The notes: generated by a model from the letters alone, not told the origin. Numbered from the stretch's first letter, positions 37,176-46,466 are shown. The stretch: 64,000 nt of DNA from Sphingomonas sp. S-NIH.Pt15_0812 (GCF_003951315.1 NZ_QLJH01000003.1:172739-236738), one strand, 5' to 3'. Numbers and translations: made by a program.

Positions 37176-37841
37176 ATGCGGGTGCTGCTGGTGGAGGATG
37201 ATGCGGCGCTGGGCGCTGGGATCGCGCGTGCGCTGCGGGCCGAGCATTTCGCCGTCGACCTGGCCACGGACGGCATCGATGGCGGCCATCTGGGCAGTAC
37301 CGAGAATTACGACGTCGCGGTGCTCGACCTGGGGTTGCCGGGTCGCGACGGCCTGTCGGTGCTGGCGGGCTGGCGCGCCGAGGGCCGCACCCTGCCCGTC
37401 CTGATCCTGACCGCGCGCGACGCCTGGGCGGAGAAGGTGCAGGGCTTCAAGGCCGGGGCCGACGATTACCTGACCAAGCCGTTCCGCACCGAGGAGCTGG
37501 TGATGCGGCTGCGCGCGCTGGTCCGCCGGGCCGCCGGCCATGCCGCCAGCGTGATCCGCTGCGGGCCGCTCAGCTTCGACGCGCAGACCGGGCAGGTCGA
37601 GCTGGACGGCCTCCCGCTGAAGCTGACCGCCTTCGAATGGCGCGTGCTGTCGGCGCTGATCCTGCGCCGCGAGGTGGTGGTGGAGCGGCTCGACCTGCTG
37701 GAGCGGGTCTATGAAGGCGATGCCGATGTCGATTCCAACTCGCTGGAGGTGATCGTCGGCCGCCTGCGCCGCAAGATCGGGGCGGAGCGGATCGAGACGG
37801 TGCGCGGGCGCGGCTATCGCCTGACGGCGGGGGCGGCATGA
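37176..37841 (+). CDS. OmpR-family response regulator (PhoP-like)
   Basis: About 221 residues. The receiver has the acidic pair in LLVEDDAA, phospho-acceptor Asp51 (VAVLDLGLPGRDG), Thr in ILTARD and Lys in YLTKPF. The C-terminal half is a winged-helix DNA-binding domain (LTAFEWRVLSALILRREVVVERLDLLERVY, GRLRRKIGAERIETVRGRGYRL). The start at 37176 is preferred over an ATG at 37161 because GAAAGGG lies just upstream. It overlaps the kinase gene by ATGA and lies behind a PhoP-box-like site, so autoregulation is likely. Confidence 0.92.
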   Translation: MRVLLVEDDAALGAGIARALRAEHFAVDLATDGIDGGHLGSTENYDVAVLDLGLPGRDGLSVLAGWRAEGRTLPVLILTARDAWAEKVQGFKAGADDYLTKPFRTEELVMRLRALVRRAAGHAASVIRCGPLSFDAQTGQVELDGLPLKLTAFEWRVLSALILRREVVVERLDLLERVYEGDADVDSNSLEVIVGRLRRKIGAERIETVRGRGYRLTAGAA

Positions 37842-39238
37842 TACGGGTGCCCCGGTCGCTGCGCGGACGGCTGGCGCTGGTCGCGGCGGCCGCGACGCTG
37901 GTCGCGCTGGCGGTGGCGGGGGTGGCGATCGCCGGCATCCTCGACCGCTATGTCACGGGCACGATCGACGCACGGCTGGACGACCGGCTGCTGGCGTACG
38001 GCGCGGCGGTGCGCGAGGACGGCACGCTCGATACGGCGCTGCTGGCGCGGCTGGCGAGGGAAAGCGACCAGCCCTGGCGGATCGTGACGCCGCGCGCCCG
38101 CGCCGGCATGGCATGGCTCGATCCGCTGGCCACCGGCGGGACGCCGCCTACCCCGGTGGTACCGCCGGAGGGCTTTGAACCCCCGAAGCCGCCACCGCCG
38201 CCGCATCCCGGCCGCCAGCCGCCGCCGGCCGATCGCGCGCCGCCGCCATCGCCGGGCGCGGGCCATCCGTTCGATCAGCGGACCGGCACCGGCGGCGTGC
38301 ATGGCCGCTGGGCGACGATACCCACCGCCGCCGGGCCGGCACGCGTGGCGGTGGCCGTCCCGCGCCGCGCGATCACCCGCCCGGTGGAGGCGGCGCTGGC
38401 CCCCTTGCTGGCGATGCTGGCGCTGCTCGGTGGCCTGCTCGGCGTCGCGACCCTGGTGCAGCTTCGCCTGGGCCTGCGGCCGCTGGCGACGATCGCGGCG
38501 ATGCTGGCGGAGGTGCGCGCCGGCCGCCGCCGCCATGTCACGGTCGATTCGCCCACCGAATTGCTCCCGCTGGTCGAGCGGCTCAACGCGCTGATCGACG
38601 ACAATGCCGCGCAACTGAAGCAGGCGCGCGGCCATGTCGCCAATCTGGCGCATGGGTTGAAGACGCCCTTGGCCACGTTGCGCCTCGATCTCGCCGGGCA
38701 TGATCCGGACGGGCGGCTGGCCGCGCAGCTCGACCGGGCCGAGCGGCAGATCCGCCACCATCTCGGCCGCGCCCGCGCCGCCAGCGATGGTCCGGCCGGG
38801 GCGGACCGGATCGCGGTCGCGCCGATCGTCGCCGATCTGGTCGCGGCGCTGGCGCGTATCCATGCCGATCGCGGCATCCGCAGCCAGGTCGCGGTGGCGG
38901 ACGACATGGCCGTGCGCTGCGATGCGCAGGATCTGGCGGAGATCCTGGGCAATCTGATCGACAATGGATGGCGTTGGGCGCGGCAGGCGGTGCGGATCAG
39001 GGCGGAGCGCCACGATGCGGCGGTGCGGATCGCGATCACCGATGACGGCCCCGGCATCGCCGCCGACGCGATCCCCCAGGCGCTGCGCCCCGGCGTCCGG
39101 CTGGACGAAGCGGGGGAAGGCCATGGCTTTGGTCTGCCGATCGCGCGGGAGCTGGCCGAACTGCATGGCGGCACGCTGACCCTGTCCACCGCGCCGGGCG
39201 GAGGCCTGACCGCGACCGTGACGCTGCCGGCGGGGTGA
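37838..39238 (+). CDS. Membrane sensor histidine kinase (PhoQ-like) with proline-rich sensor loop
   Basis: A 466-residue kinase with TM helices at about 12-34 and 183-208. The periplasmic part contains an unusual proline-rich stretch at 103-138 (25 or so Pro in runs). After a HAMP-like linker comes the H-box with His272 (NLAHGLKTPLATLRLDL), then HATPase motifs NLIDNGWRWA (N box), DDGPGI (G1) and GHGFGLPIARELA (G2). Start overlaps the regulator stop as ATGA. The adjacent, divergently read OB-fold protein also carries a Pro/Gly-rich tail, which suggests the two may meet in the periplasm. Confidence 0.9.
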   Translation: MIRVPRSLRGRLALVAAAATLVALAVAGVAIAGILDRYVTGTIDARLDDRLLAYGAAVREDGTLDTALLARLARESDQPWRIVTPRARAGMAWLDPLATGGTPPTPVVPPEGFEPPKPPPPPHPGRQPPPADRAPPPSPGAGHPFDQRTGTGGVHGRWATIPTAAGPARVAVAVPRRAITRPVEAALAPLLAMLALLGGLLGVATLVQLRLGLRPLATIAAMLAEVRAGRRRHVTVDSPTELLPLVERLNALIDDNAAQLKQARGHVANLAHGLKTPLATLRLDLAGHDPDGRLAAQLDRAERQIRHHLGRARAASDGPAGADRIAVAPIVADLVAALARIHADRGIRSQVAVADDMAVRCDAQDLAEILGNLIDNGWRWARQAVRIRAERHDAAVRIAITDDGPGIAADAIPQALRPGVRLDEAGEGHGFGLPIARELAELHGGTLTLSTAPGGGLTATVTLPAG

Positions 39239-39321
39239 AGCGATGCCCGCCCCGCACCGGCATCGCCGCCATGGTCGATCGACCCTAGGATATCGGCGAC
39301 GGCACGCTATCTGGGGCGGTG

Positions 39322-39888
39322 ATGCTCAACGATCGCTCGACGCCGCTCGCCTTCCTCGCCACCCGCCGTTCGGGCAAGCCGCGCGATCTGGTCGCGCCCG
39401 GCCCCTCGACCGACGAACTGACGGCGATGATCGGCATCGCCGCGCGCACGCCCGACCATGGCAAGCTGGCCCCCTGGCGGTTCGTGATCGTCGAGGATCG
39501 CGACCGGCTGTCCGCGCTGATCCTGGGTGCCCGCCGCGCCGCCACGCCGCCGCCGACCGAGGCGGAGCTGGCCGGGCTGGACCAGTTCGCGCGCCAGGCC
39601 CCCGCCCTGGTCGTGGTCCTGTCCACGCCGCAGCCGGGCCGGCCGATCCCGGTCTGGGAGCAGGAGATGTCGGCAGGCGCGGCGTGCATGAACCTGCTCC
39701 ACGCCGCCAATGCGCATGGCTATGCCGCCGGCTGGCTGACCGGCTGGCCCAGCATGTCGGAGGCGGTGCGCGACGGATTCGGCGCGGCGCCGGAGCGGAT
39801 CGTCGGCTTCGTCTTCATCGGCACGCCATCGCGGCCGCTGGACGAACGGCCCCGTCCCGATCTGGGTGCAATCGTTTCACATTGGTGA
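39322..39888 (+). CDS. Nitroreductase-family flavoprotein (YdjA-like)
   Basis: A 188-residue FMN-dependent oxidoreductase. RRSGKPRDLVAPGP near the N-terminus, AARTPDHGKLAPWRFVIVE and EMSAGAACMNLLHAANAHGYAAGWLTG are the YdjA-type FMN-binding segments. ATG 39322 directly follows an in-frame GTG, either could initiate. It may reduce nitroaromatics or quinones with NAD(P)H; the natural substrate is unknown. Confidence 0.85.
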   Translation: MLNDRSTPLAFLATRRSGKPRDLVAPGPSTDELTAMIGIAARTPDHGKLAPWRFVIVEDRDRLSALILGARRAATPPPTEAELAGLDQFARQAPALVVVLSTPQPGRPIPVWEQEMSAGAACMNLLHAANAHGYAAGWLTGWPSMSEAVRDGFGAAPERIVGFVFIGTPSRPLDERPRPDLGAIVSHW

Positions 39889-39923
39889 GTCGACAAGCGT
39901 GCCTCATGGTGTATTAAGTCACC

Positions 39924-40280
39924 ATGACAGCATTTAGCGGCGAGGACAGCCCGGTCTATCTCCGCCTCCGCGGCGCGATCGCGGCGGGCATATTGCGTGG
40001 CGACTATCGGTCGGGCGACCAGTTGCCCTCGGTCCGCGCCTTCGCCGCCGAACATGGCGCCAATCCGCTGACCGTCGCCAAGGCCTATCAGGGTTTCCAG
40101 GACGACGGCTATGTCGAGGTGCGGCGCGGCGTCGGCATGTTCGTGCTGCCCGGCGCGGCGGAGCGGCTGCGCTTGGCCGAGCGCGCGACCTTCATGACCA
40201 CCCACTGGCCGCGCATCCAGGAGGCGGTCGACCTGCTTGGCCTGGATTGGGACGAACTGCTGCAACGCGCGCGGGCCTGA
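39924..40280 (+). CDS. YtrA-type small GntR regulator
   Basis: A 118-residue GntR regulator made of little more than the winged helix (VYLRLRGAIAAGILRGDYRSGDQLPSVRAFAAEHG, NPLTVAKAYQGFQDDGYVEVRRGVGMFVLPGA) and a short helical dimerisation tail. YtrA-type regulators usually sit beside ABC transporter genes; none is here. It starts 36 bases after the nitroreductase and could control it. Confidence 0.85.
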   Translation: MTAFSGEDSPVYLRLRGAIAAGILRGDYRSGDQLPSVRAFAAEHGANPLTVAKAYQGFQDDGYVEVRRGVGMFVLPGAAERLRLAERATFMTTHWPRIQEAVDLLGLDWDELLQRARA

Positions 40281-40289
40281 CGGTCCCGC

Positions 40290-41381
40290 CTACCCCTTCG
40301 GCTCGGACCAAGCGAAGGCGAGGAACTGCGAGCGTTCCTCCTTGCTGAAATTATCGTCCGCCTCGGCGATCAGCGTGCGACGGCCGTCCACCAGCCTCGG
40401 TCCCCAGGCCAGCCCCTCCAGATTGTCGATCATGATGCCACGGTAGCGGCCCGGCAGGTCGAGCAGCACCTCGCGCCGCATCGGCACGGCAGCGCAGCGC
40501 GGCAAGGCCGGACAGGCCAGCACGTCGCTCGTATCCGGCGCGAGGGTCGACAGCACGATGCGCGCATGAACGCCCTGTTTCATGTCGAACGGCGTGGCAC
40601 GCTCGATCGTCAGGAAACGGTGGTCGTCGACCGCCAGCAGTTCCGACACGCTGTAGCGCGAGTCCGGCTCGGCATAGACATATTGTCCGGTCGGCCGCCG
40701 GGTCGTGGGATCGAACCGGGTCAGGCGATGGAGCGCCGGCGCGGTGGCGCCGCCGGCGACGGGGCGATCCTCGAAGGCCGGCACCTCGTTGAGCGCGAAT
40801 ATCCCGCCGTCCGGCGTGACCGCCAGCCCTTCCAGCACGCCGTTGGATTCCGCGCCGCGCGTGCGGTTGTCGGCATGGAGATAGGCGTCGGGCAATGCGA
40901 AACCGTGGAGGATGCGACCCTTCGCGTCGCCCTCATACATGGCCGGCTGGGTGCGGTCTGCGGGATCGGACCGCCATGTCCCTTCCGAGGACCAGAGGAC
41001 ATGGCCACCGGCCAGATGGCGAATGGCTTCGGGATCGATTACCATCCGGTCGGTAGGGAAAGGGATGCCCCGGGCGTCGCGCAACACGACCTGCTGCTTG
41101 ATCCGCACCTGCATGCGATGACGCGGCGCATCGATCCGGATCGCCAACCGGTAGTAGCGTGGCGGCCGCCCATCGCCCTTGTCGTCGGAAATGGCGAGGT
41201 AATCGCCGTTCGGCAGCCGGTCGAGACCCGACAGGCCACCGACCGCGATGCCCTGGAAGCGGCTGCCCCGCGGTAACGCGGTCGAGGCGATCAGGTCGAG
41301 CGACGGCGGCGCGGCGGGCGCGGGGCTGGTGCAGGCAAGAGCCGATAGCGCCGCACCGATTCCCATCCCCGCGCGCCTCAT
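40290..41381 (-). CDS. Exported esterase-like-activity-of-phytase domain protein
   Basis: A 363-residue protein with an N-terminal signal peptide and a lipobox-like ALACTSPAPA, so possibly a lipoprotein. The body is a beta-propeller of the phytase-like esterase type: GLSGLDRLPNGDYLAISDD, DPEAIRHL, SNGVLEGLAVTPDGGIFALNE and GIMIDNLEGLAWGPRL. Start set at 41381 by a GGAGGGAT SD; the frame continues upstream but without a signal. Substrate unknown, perhaps a phosphoester or lactone. Confidence 0.83.
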   Translation of the reverse strand: MRRAGMGIGAALSALACTSPAPAAPPSLDLIASTALPRGSRFQGIAVGGLSGLDRLPNGDYLAISDDKGDGRPPRYYRLAIRIDAPRHRMQVRIKQQVVLRDARGIPFPTDRMVIDPEAIRHLAGGHVLWSSEGTWRSDPADRTQPAMYEGDAKGRILHGFALPDAYLHADNRTRGAESNGVLEGLAVTPDGGIFALNEVPAFEDRPVAGGATAPALHRLTRFDPTTRRPTGQYVYAEPDSRYSVSELLAVDDHRFLTIERATPFDMKQGVHARIVLSTLAPDTSDVLACPALPRCAAVPMRREVLLDLPGRYRGIMIDNLEGLAWGPRLVDGRRTLIAEADDNFSKEERSQFLAFAWSEPKG

Positions 41382-41623
41382 GTCGATCCCTCCGCCGCCC
41401 GGCCATGCCGGACATAGCATGTCGCCGGGTTGGTCATTCCTAGCCGGGCCCTTAATCCAGATCGACCTCCTCGCCAATGGAGGGGGCAGGCCACCACCCT
41501 GGTCCGCCACCCTGTCTGTTCGACAGGCGGCCGCCATGACATGCTTGTCAGTAGGATGAGACGGGATGGCGCGTAGGATGGGCACCGGCCCATCACTGAT
41601 GCGCCATCGCCTCGGAGGCACCG

Positions 41624-42010
41624 ATGCCCGTCCTTCCCGTCCCGTTGCCGATCGCCGTCAAAGCCCCGCGCAACGTCGCCAACACGGCCGCGATCCGTGC
41701 CACCTCGGACAGGAGCACGATCGCCCCCGGCGACCTGCTCCAGAAACTCGACGATTTCCGGGCGCACCTGAACCGGCGGGACCGGGCCCGGCTCGATCAG
41801 GCGCTATCGCGGGCTAAGGATGGCGGCATCGCGGCCTGTGCCGGCAATGTCGACCGAAGCGAGGCATCCTGCGAGGACTGGGCCTATGTCCGCGCCGTGC
41901 ACCGCACGGGGATGATGCCCCGGTTCAAGGCCAGCCTCTGTCCCGAACCGTCGAACGGCCCACCATTGGAGGACCGTTCGGCACCGCCCCCCGACCGCTC
42001 CCCCCGCTGA
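41624..42010 (+). CDS. Small hypothetical protein
   Basis: A 128-residue frame with a good SD (CGGAGG, seven bases before ATG 41624) in the gap between two minus-strand genes. The middle, about 35-75, is predicted helical (LLQKLDDFRAHLNRRDRARL); three Cys residues (CAGN, CEDW, LCPEP) occur in the C-terminal half, and the last 25 residues are Pro/Arg-rich. No family recognised, no clear signal peptide. It may be a real orphan gene or a chance frame. Confidence 0.45.
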   Translation: MPVLPVPLPIAVKAPRNVANTAAIRATSDRSTIAPGDLLQKLDDFRAHLNRRDRARLDQALSRAKDGGIAACAGNVDRSEASCEDWAYVRAVHRTGMMPRFKASLCPEPSNGPPLEDRSAPPPDRSPR

Positions 42011-42044
42011 GGACGACGTACGGGCAGCGGCCCGCGCGCCTCGC

Positions 42045-43526
42045 TCAGAGCGGTATGGTGGCGTTCAGGAAGGCCGGAATCGGGCCGTTCCAACCGACAT
42101 CCGGACCATCGTCGCGGTCGCGGGCATAGCCACGATCGTCGCGGCGACCCCGCGCCGGGCGGTCCTGCTCGCGACTGGCCTGCTCACGACTGGCCTGCTC
42201 GCGGGGAGCATAGTCGCGGGGGGCCTGCTCGCGGGGAGCCTGTTCGCGCCGGTCGCGGTCGCTGCGGGCCGGCTCGCGCCGTTCCGACCGCTCGCGGCGG
42301 GGTGCTTCGGCCTCGACCGGCTCGGCGGCCGCGACCGGCTCGCTCGACGCCGCGCGAGCGGGGCGCTCGCGGCGGCCGCGACGCGGCTCCTCCTCGACGA
42401 CCGGCAGTTCGAGCCGGGCGATCGACTGGCCGGTCAGCTTCTCGATATTGTCGATATTCTCGGCATCGTCGGGCGCGACGAAGGTGAAGGCGACACCGGT
42501 CGCGCCGCCGCGACCCGTACGCCCGATGCGGTGGACATAATCGTCCGGGTGCCAGGGCGCGTCGAAGTTGAAGACGTGGCTGACGCCCTTGATGTCCAGC
42601 CCGCGTGCCGCGACGTCGGAGGCGACCAGGATGTTGATGTCGCCGCGCTTGAACAGGTCGAGCTCGGCGAGCCGCTGCGGCTGTTCCATGTCGCCATGGA
42701 TCTCGCCCGAGCGGAAGCCGTGCTGCTTCAGCGACTTGTTCAGCTCGCGCACCGTCGTCTTGCGGTTGCAGAAGATGATCGCGGTGCGTACCTCGTCCTG
42801 CCCCAGCAGCTGGCGCAGCCGCTTGCGCTTCTCGGTCGACTGGGCCGGCACCGGCACCACCCATTGGGTGATGTTGATGTTCGTCGAGGCGGGGCGCGCC
42901 ACCTCGATCGTCTTGGGATTGTCGAGGAACTTGTCCGCCAGCTTCTTGATCGGCGGCGGCATCGTCGCGGAGAAGAGCAGGGTCTGGCGCTGCTTGGGCA
43001 GCTTGGTGCAGATTTCCTCGATATCGGGGATGAACCCCATGTCGAGCATCCGGTCCGCCTCGTCGATCACCAGCATCGAACAGCCGGTCAGCAGGATGTT
43101 GCCGCGCTGGAACAGGTCCATCAGCCGGCCCGGCGTCGCGATCAGCACGTCGACGCCCTTTTCCAGCGCTTTGATCTGGTCGCCCATCGACACGCCGCCG
43201 ATCAGCAGCGCCATCGACAGCTTGTGGCCGAGGCCGTATTTCTCGAAATTCTCGGCGACCTGGGCCGCGAGCTCGCGCGTCGGCTCCAGGATCAGGCTGC
43301 GTGGCATCCGCGCGCGGCTGCGGCCATGCGCCAGGATGTCGATCATCGGCAGCACGAAGGCGGCAGTCTTGCCGGTGCCGGTCTGGGCGATGCCGATCAG
43401 GTCGCGCATCATCAATACGGAGGGGATGGCGGCCGCCTGGATCGGCGTCGGCTCGGTATAGCCGGCGTCGGTGACCGCCTGGAGAAGTTCGTCGGAAAGG
43501 CCGAGATCGGCAAAGGGCATGAACAT
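42045..43526 (-). CDS. rhlE: DEAD-box RNA helicase, RhlE type
   Basis: A 493-residue ATP-dependent RNA helicase. Motifs in order: Q-motif (FADLGLSDELLQAV ... PTPIQ), AQTGTGKT, PTRELA, DEAD (VIDEADRMLDMGF), SAT (LFSATMP), ARGLDIKG and HRIGRTGR. The C-terminal ~110 residues are basic, low-complexity, with repeats of REQAP/REQAS and an RGRRDDRGYARDRDD stretch, a usual RNA-binding tail. Involved in ribosome assembly or RNA decay, often cold-induced. The ATG at 43526 or 43520 could start. Confidence 0.93.
   Translation of the reverse strand: MFMPFADLGLSDELLQAVTDAGYTEPTPIQAAAIPSVLMMRDLIGIAQTGTGKTAAFVLPMIDILAHGRSRARMPRSLILEPTRELAAQVAENFEKYGLGHKLSMALLIGGVSMGDQIKALEKGVDVLIATPGRLMDLFQRGNILLTGCSMLVIDEADRMLDMGFIPDIEEICTKLPKQRQTLLFSATMPPPIKKLADKFLDNPKTIEVARPASTNINITQWVVPVPAQSTEKRKRLRQLLGQDEVRTAIIFCNRKTTVRELNKSLKQHGFRSGEIHGDMEQPQRLAELDLFKRGDINILVASDVAARGLDIKGVSHVFNFDAPWHPDDYVHRIGRTGRGGATGVAFTFVAPDDAENIDNIEKLTGQSIARLELPVVEEEPRRGRRERPARAASSEPVAAAEPVEAEAPRRERSERREPARSDRDRREQAPREQAPRDYAPREQASREQASREQDRPARGRRDDRGYARDRDDGPDVGWNGPIPAFLNATIPL
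42165..42255. repeat. Tandem repeats in helicase tail
   Basis: Imperfect tandem units of about 18 bases (gcctgctcgcg...) encoding the REQAP/REQAS repeats of the helicase C-terminus. Copy number may vary between strains. Confidence 0.7.
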
Positions 43527-43629
43527 GTCCGGGTAAAAGGTGCGCCGACCGTTGTCGAGGCGCCCCGGCGCTGTCGTATTTACCGCGAAAAGTCAAGGAA
43601 GGTCGCGCCCGGCCGCCCCGGCGACCGGC

Positions 43630-44136
43630 TCAGCGCACCGGTTCGAGCGCGCGGAACACCGCGATACCGCACCGCGCGCCGGACCGCACCCGAATGGAGT
43701 CGCGCCGCGCGCAGACCTGCCCGTCCTCGCCCGGCCGGATATAGAGGCCCGAATAATAGTCCATCGAGCTGCAGTCATGGTCCAGCCGCGCGCGCAGCCG
43801 CCGGCCATCGACGGTCAGCAGGTCGATCGCCATCGGCGCGACGATGCTCGCGCCCGCCAGCCGGTCGACGGGGACGCATTTCGGCCCCTTGCGCTCGCGC
43901 CAGCCGCGAACCATCGGCACCGGCCTCGCCAATGTGGGGGCGGCCATCGGCATGCGCGGCACCCGGCGGATGGTGATGCGCTCGCGGATCAGCACCTGCG
44001 CGGTGACGATCGCCGGCGGGTCGGCGGCGACCGGCGCGGCCAGCATCGCCGTCGCGAACGACCAGCCGGCCAGCGGGACCAGCCCAGGGCCGAGGCGCGT
44101 CGCTCGCGCGGGGAAGGGAAAGCGGGGAAACGGCAT
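43630..44136 (-). CDS. Small exported cysteine-containing protein
   Basis: A 168-residue protein with a likely signal peptide (residues about 16-40, ending VAADPPA). The mature part has four Cys (KCVPVD, HDCSSMDYY, QVCARR, RCGIAV), spaced as two possible disulfides, and a strand-rich C-terminal half (LTVDGRRLRARLDHDC, YYSGLYIRPGEDG). No family recognised. The start at 44136 is chosen because the signal begins there; a very long open frame continues upstream, but it is antisense to two genes. Confidence 0.6.
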   Translation of the reverse strand: MPFPRFPFPARATRLGPGLVPLAGWSFATAMLAAPVAADPPAIVTAQVLIRERITIRRVPRMPMAAPTLARPVPMVRGWRERKGPKCVPVDRLAGASIVAPMAIDLLTVDGRRLRARLDHDCSSMDYYSGLYIRPGEDGQVCARRDSIRVRSGARCGIAVFRALEPVR

Positions 44137-44205
44137 GGCTGGATCAGCCTTCTGGTCTAGCGGCGAAGATTGAACGCGCCATGAACTCGGTCTAGCCCGC
44201 GCGGC

Positions 44206-45648
44206 ATGACTCCCGCGCAGACCGCCATGCTCGACCGCCTCCAGCCCCGGCTCGCGCCGGGCGGGATCGTCACCGACCGGGACCTGATCGCCCCCTGGGA
44301 AGAGGATTGGCGGCGGCGCTATCGCGGCCATGCCCCCGCCCTGCTCGCGCCGCGCGATACGGGCGAGGTCGTGGCGATCCTGCACGCCGCCGCCGAGGCG
44401 CGCGTGCCGCTGGTGCCGCAGGGCGGCAACAGCTCGATGGTCGGTGGCGCGACGCCGCCGCCGGACGGGGCGGCGTTCCTGCTCTCGTTGCGCCGCATGG
44501 ACCGCATCCGCCGGCTGGACGCAGCGGCGGGCCATGCCGTGGCGGAGGCCGGCGTGATCCTGGAGCGGCTGAACGACGCGGTGCTGGAGACGGGCTGGCG
44601 CTTCCCGCTGACGCTCGGCGCGCGCGGCAATGCGACGATCGGCGGGCTGGTCTCCACCAATGCGGGCGGCACGCAGGTGTTGCGCTTCGGCACGATGCGC
44701 GGGCTGGTGCTGGGCGTGGAGGCGGTGCTGGCCGACGGCACGGTGATCGATACGCTGGCGGCGCTGCGCAAGGACAATCGCGGCTATGACCTGGGCCAGT
44801 TGATGATCGGCGCGGAGGGGACGCTGGGCATCGTCACCGCCGCCACGCTGAAGCTGGTGCCGGCGGTCGCGGCGCGCGGCGTCGCCTGGGCGGGGGTGGC
44901 CGACCCCGCCGATGCGCTGGCGCTGCTCCGTCGCTTCCAGCGGGCGAGCGACGCGGTGGAGAGTTTCGAGATCCTGCCGGCCGAGACGCTGGACGCGGCG
45001 CTGGCCTGGCGGCCGCAGACGCGCGCACCGCTGGCCGGCCGCCACGCCTGGCACTTGCTGATCGAGGCGACCGCCGCCTCCGCCGCCGCCGAGGCGCCGC
45101 AGGCGCTGCTCGAACGCGTGCTTGGCGAGGCGCTGTCGGACGGACGGATCGCCGATGCGACCATCGCCGCCAGCGAGGCCCAGGCCGATGCCTTCTGGGC
45201 GATCCGCGATTCGCTGTCGGATGCCGAGCGGGCGCGGGGGCCGGCGGCACAGCACGACATCGCGGTGCCGGTCGATGCGATGCCGCGCTTCATGGTCGAG
45301 GCGGCGGCGGCCTGCGACGCGCGCTTCCCGGGCACCCGCGCCTCGGGCTTCGGCCATCTGGGCGACGGCAACATCCACTTCCACGTCCGCGCGCCCGGCG
45401 ACGCCGACCGCACCCGCTGGTATGCGGAAGAAGCACCCATTGTCAGCCGCTTCGTCCATGACCTGGTGACGGCGGCGGGCGGCACGATTTCGGCCGAGCA
45501 CGGCATCGGCCAGATGAAGTCGGCGGAGCTGGCGCGGCTCGCCCCGCCCGGCCGGCTGGCGGCGCTCGCCGCGATCAAGGCGGCGCTCGACCCGCTCGGG
45601 CTGCTCAACCCGGGCAAGCTGCTTGCGCCGCTCCGGCCGGCGGAATAG
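44206..45648 (+). CDS. FAD-linked oxidoreductase, D-2-hydroxyglutarate dehydrogenase-like
   Basis: A 480-residue flavoenzyme. The PCMH-type FAD domain shows VPQGGNSSMVGGATP and LGARGNATIGGLVSTNAGGTQVLRFG, with RKDNRGYDLGQLMIGAEGTLGIVT; the C-terminal FAD-oxidase domain has GFGHLGDGNIHFHV and ISAEHGIGQMK, which carry the metal and substrate ligands of D-2-hydroxyacid dehydrogenases. D-2-hydroxyglutarate or D-lactate is the likely substrate, with electrons passing to ETF or quinone. Confidence 0.87.
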   Translation: MTPAQTAMLDRLQPRLAPGGIVTDRDLIAPWEEDWRRRYRGHAPALLAPRDTGEVVAILHAAAEARVPLVPQGGNSSMVGGATPPPDGAAFLLSLRRMDRIRRLDAAAGHAVAEAGVILERLNDAVLETGWRFPLTLGARGNATIGGLVSTNAGGTQVLRFGTMRGLVLGVEAVLADGTVIDTLAALRKDNRGYDLGQLMIGAEGTLGIVTAATLKLVPAVAARGVAWAGVADPADALALLRRFQRASDAVESFEILPAETLDAALAWRPQTRAPLAGRHAWHLLIEATAASAAAEAPQALLERVLGEALSDGRIADATIAASEAQADAFWAIRDSLSDAERARGPAAQHDIAVPVDAMPRFMVEAAAACDARFPGTRASGFGHLGDGNIHFHVRAPGDADRTRWYAEEAPIVSRFVHDLVTAAGGTISAEHGIGQMKSAELARLAPPGRLAALAAIKAALDPLGLLNPGKLLAPLRPAE

Positions 45649-45684
45649 GGCAAGGCGTTCTTTTGTTCCCGGAGTGATCGAAAA

Positions 45685-46458
45685 ATGGCCAGCGCGCCGC
45701 AACTGCCGCTCTTCTACAACGGCCTCGAACCGCTTTCGAGCGAGACGCATGCGGACTGGAAGGTCCGCCCGGCCGAGACCGCGCCCTTCCTCGCCGGCCA
45801 GCATGCGATCCCGGTGACGATCGAGGAATTCCCGCTGATCCAGCGCCACATGCCGATCGTCTTCTCGGTCGGCGAGGATGCGATCCCGCTGGCGCTGATG
45901 GGCCTGAACGAGGGCGTCAACGTCTTCGTCGACGATGCCGGCAAGCTGACCGAGACGAACTTCTACGTCCCCGCCTATATCCGCCGCTATCCCTATATGC
46001 TGGCGCGGCTGCGGCCCGACAGCCAGGAACTGTCGCTCTGCTTCGACCCGACCAGCGACACGATCGGCGCATTCGACGAGGGTGAGCCGCTGTTCACCGA
46101 TGGCCAGCCCAGCCAGCTGACCAAGGACATCCTGGCCTTCAACGAGCAGTTCGAGCAAGCCGGCCAGCGCACCCAGATGTTCATGAAGGAACTGAAGGAC
46201 CTGGGCCTGTTGATGGACGGCGAGGTCACCATCCAGATGGACGGCGGCGAGCAGCCCTTCATCTATCGCGGCTTCCAGATGATCGACGAGAAGAAGCTGG
46301 CCGACCTGCGCGGCGACCAGTTGCGCAAGATGAGCCAGTCGGGCATGTTGCCGCTGCTCTATGCGCACCTCTTCTCGCTGTCGCTGATGCGCGACATCTT
46401 CGCGCGTCAGGCGCAGGCCGGCAAGGTCGCCGCGCCGCAGATGCAGCCGAGCTTCTGA
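45685..46458 (+). CDS. SapC family protein
   Basis: A 257-residue cytosolic-looking protein of the SapC family. LPLFYNGLEPLSSETHADWKV, QHAIPVTIEEFPLIQRHMPIVFS, FYVPAYIRRYPYMLA and LCFDPTSD are typical. The name comes from a Campylobacter S-layer locus; in sphingomonads and caulobacters the genes often neighbour TonB receptors, and the function is unclear. SD GGAG before ATG 45685; stands 36 bases after the flavoenzyme. Confidence 0.9.
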   Translation: MASAPQLPLFYNGLEPLSSETHADWKVRPAETAPFLAGQHAIPVTIEEFPLIQRHMPIVFSVGEDAIPLALMGLNEGVNVFVDDAGKLTETNFYVPAYIRRYPYMLARLRPDSQELSLCFDPTSDTIGAFDEGEPLFTDGQPSQLTKDILAFNEQFEQAGQRTQMFMKELKDLGLLMDGEVTIQMDGGEQPFIYRGFQMIDEKKLADLRGDQLRKMSQSGMLPLLYAHLFSLSLMRDIFARQAQAGKVAAPQMQPSF

Positions 46459-46466
46459 TCCCTGCC

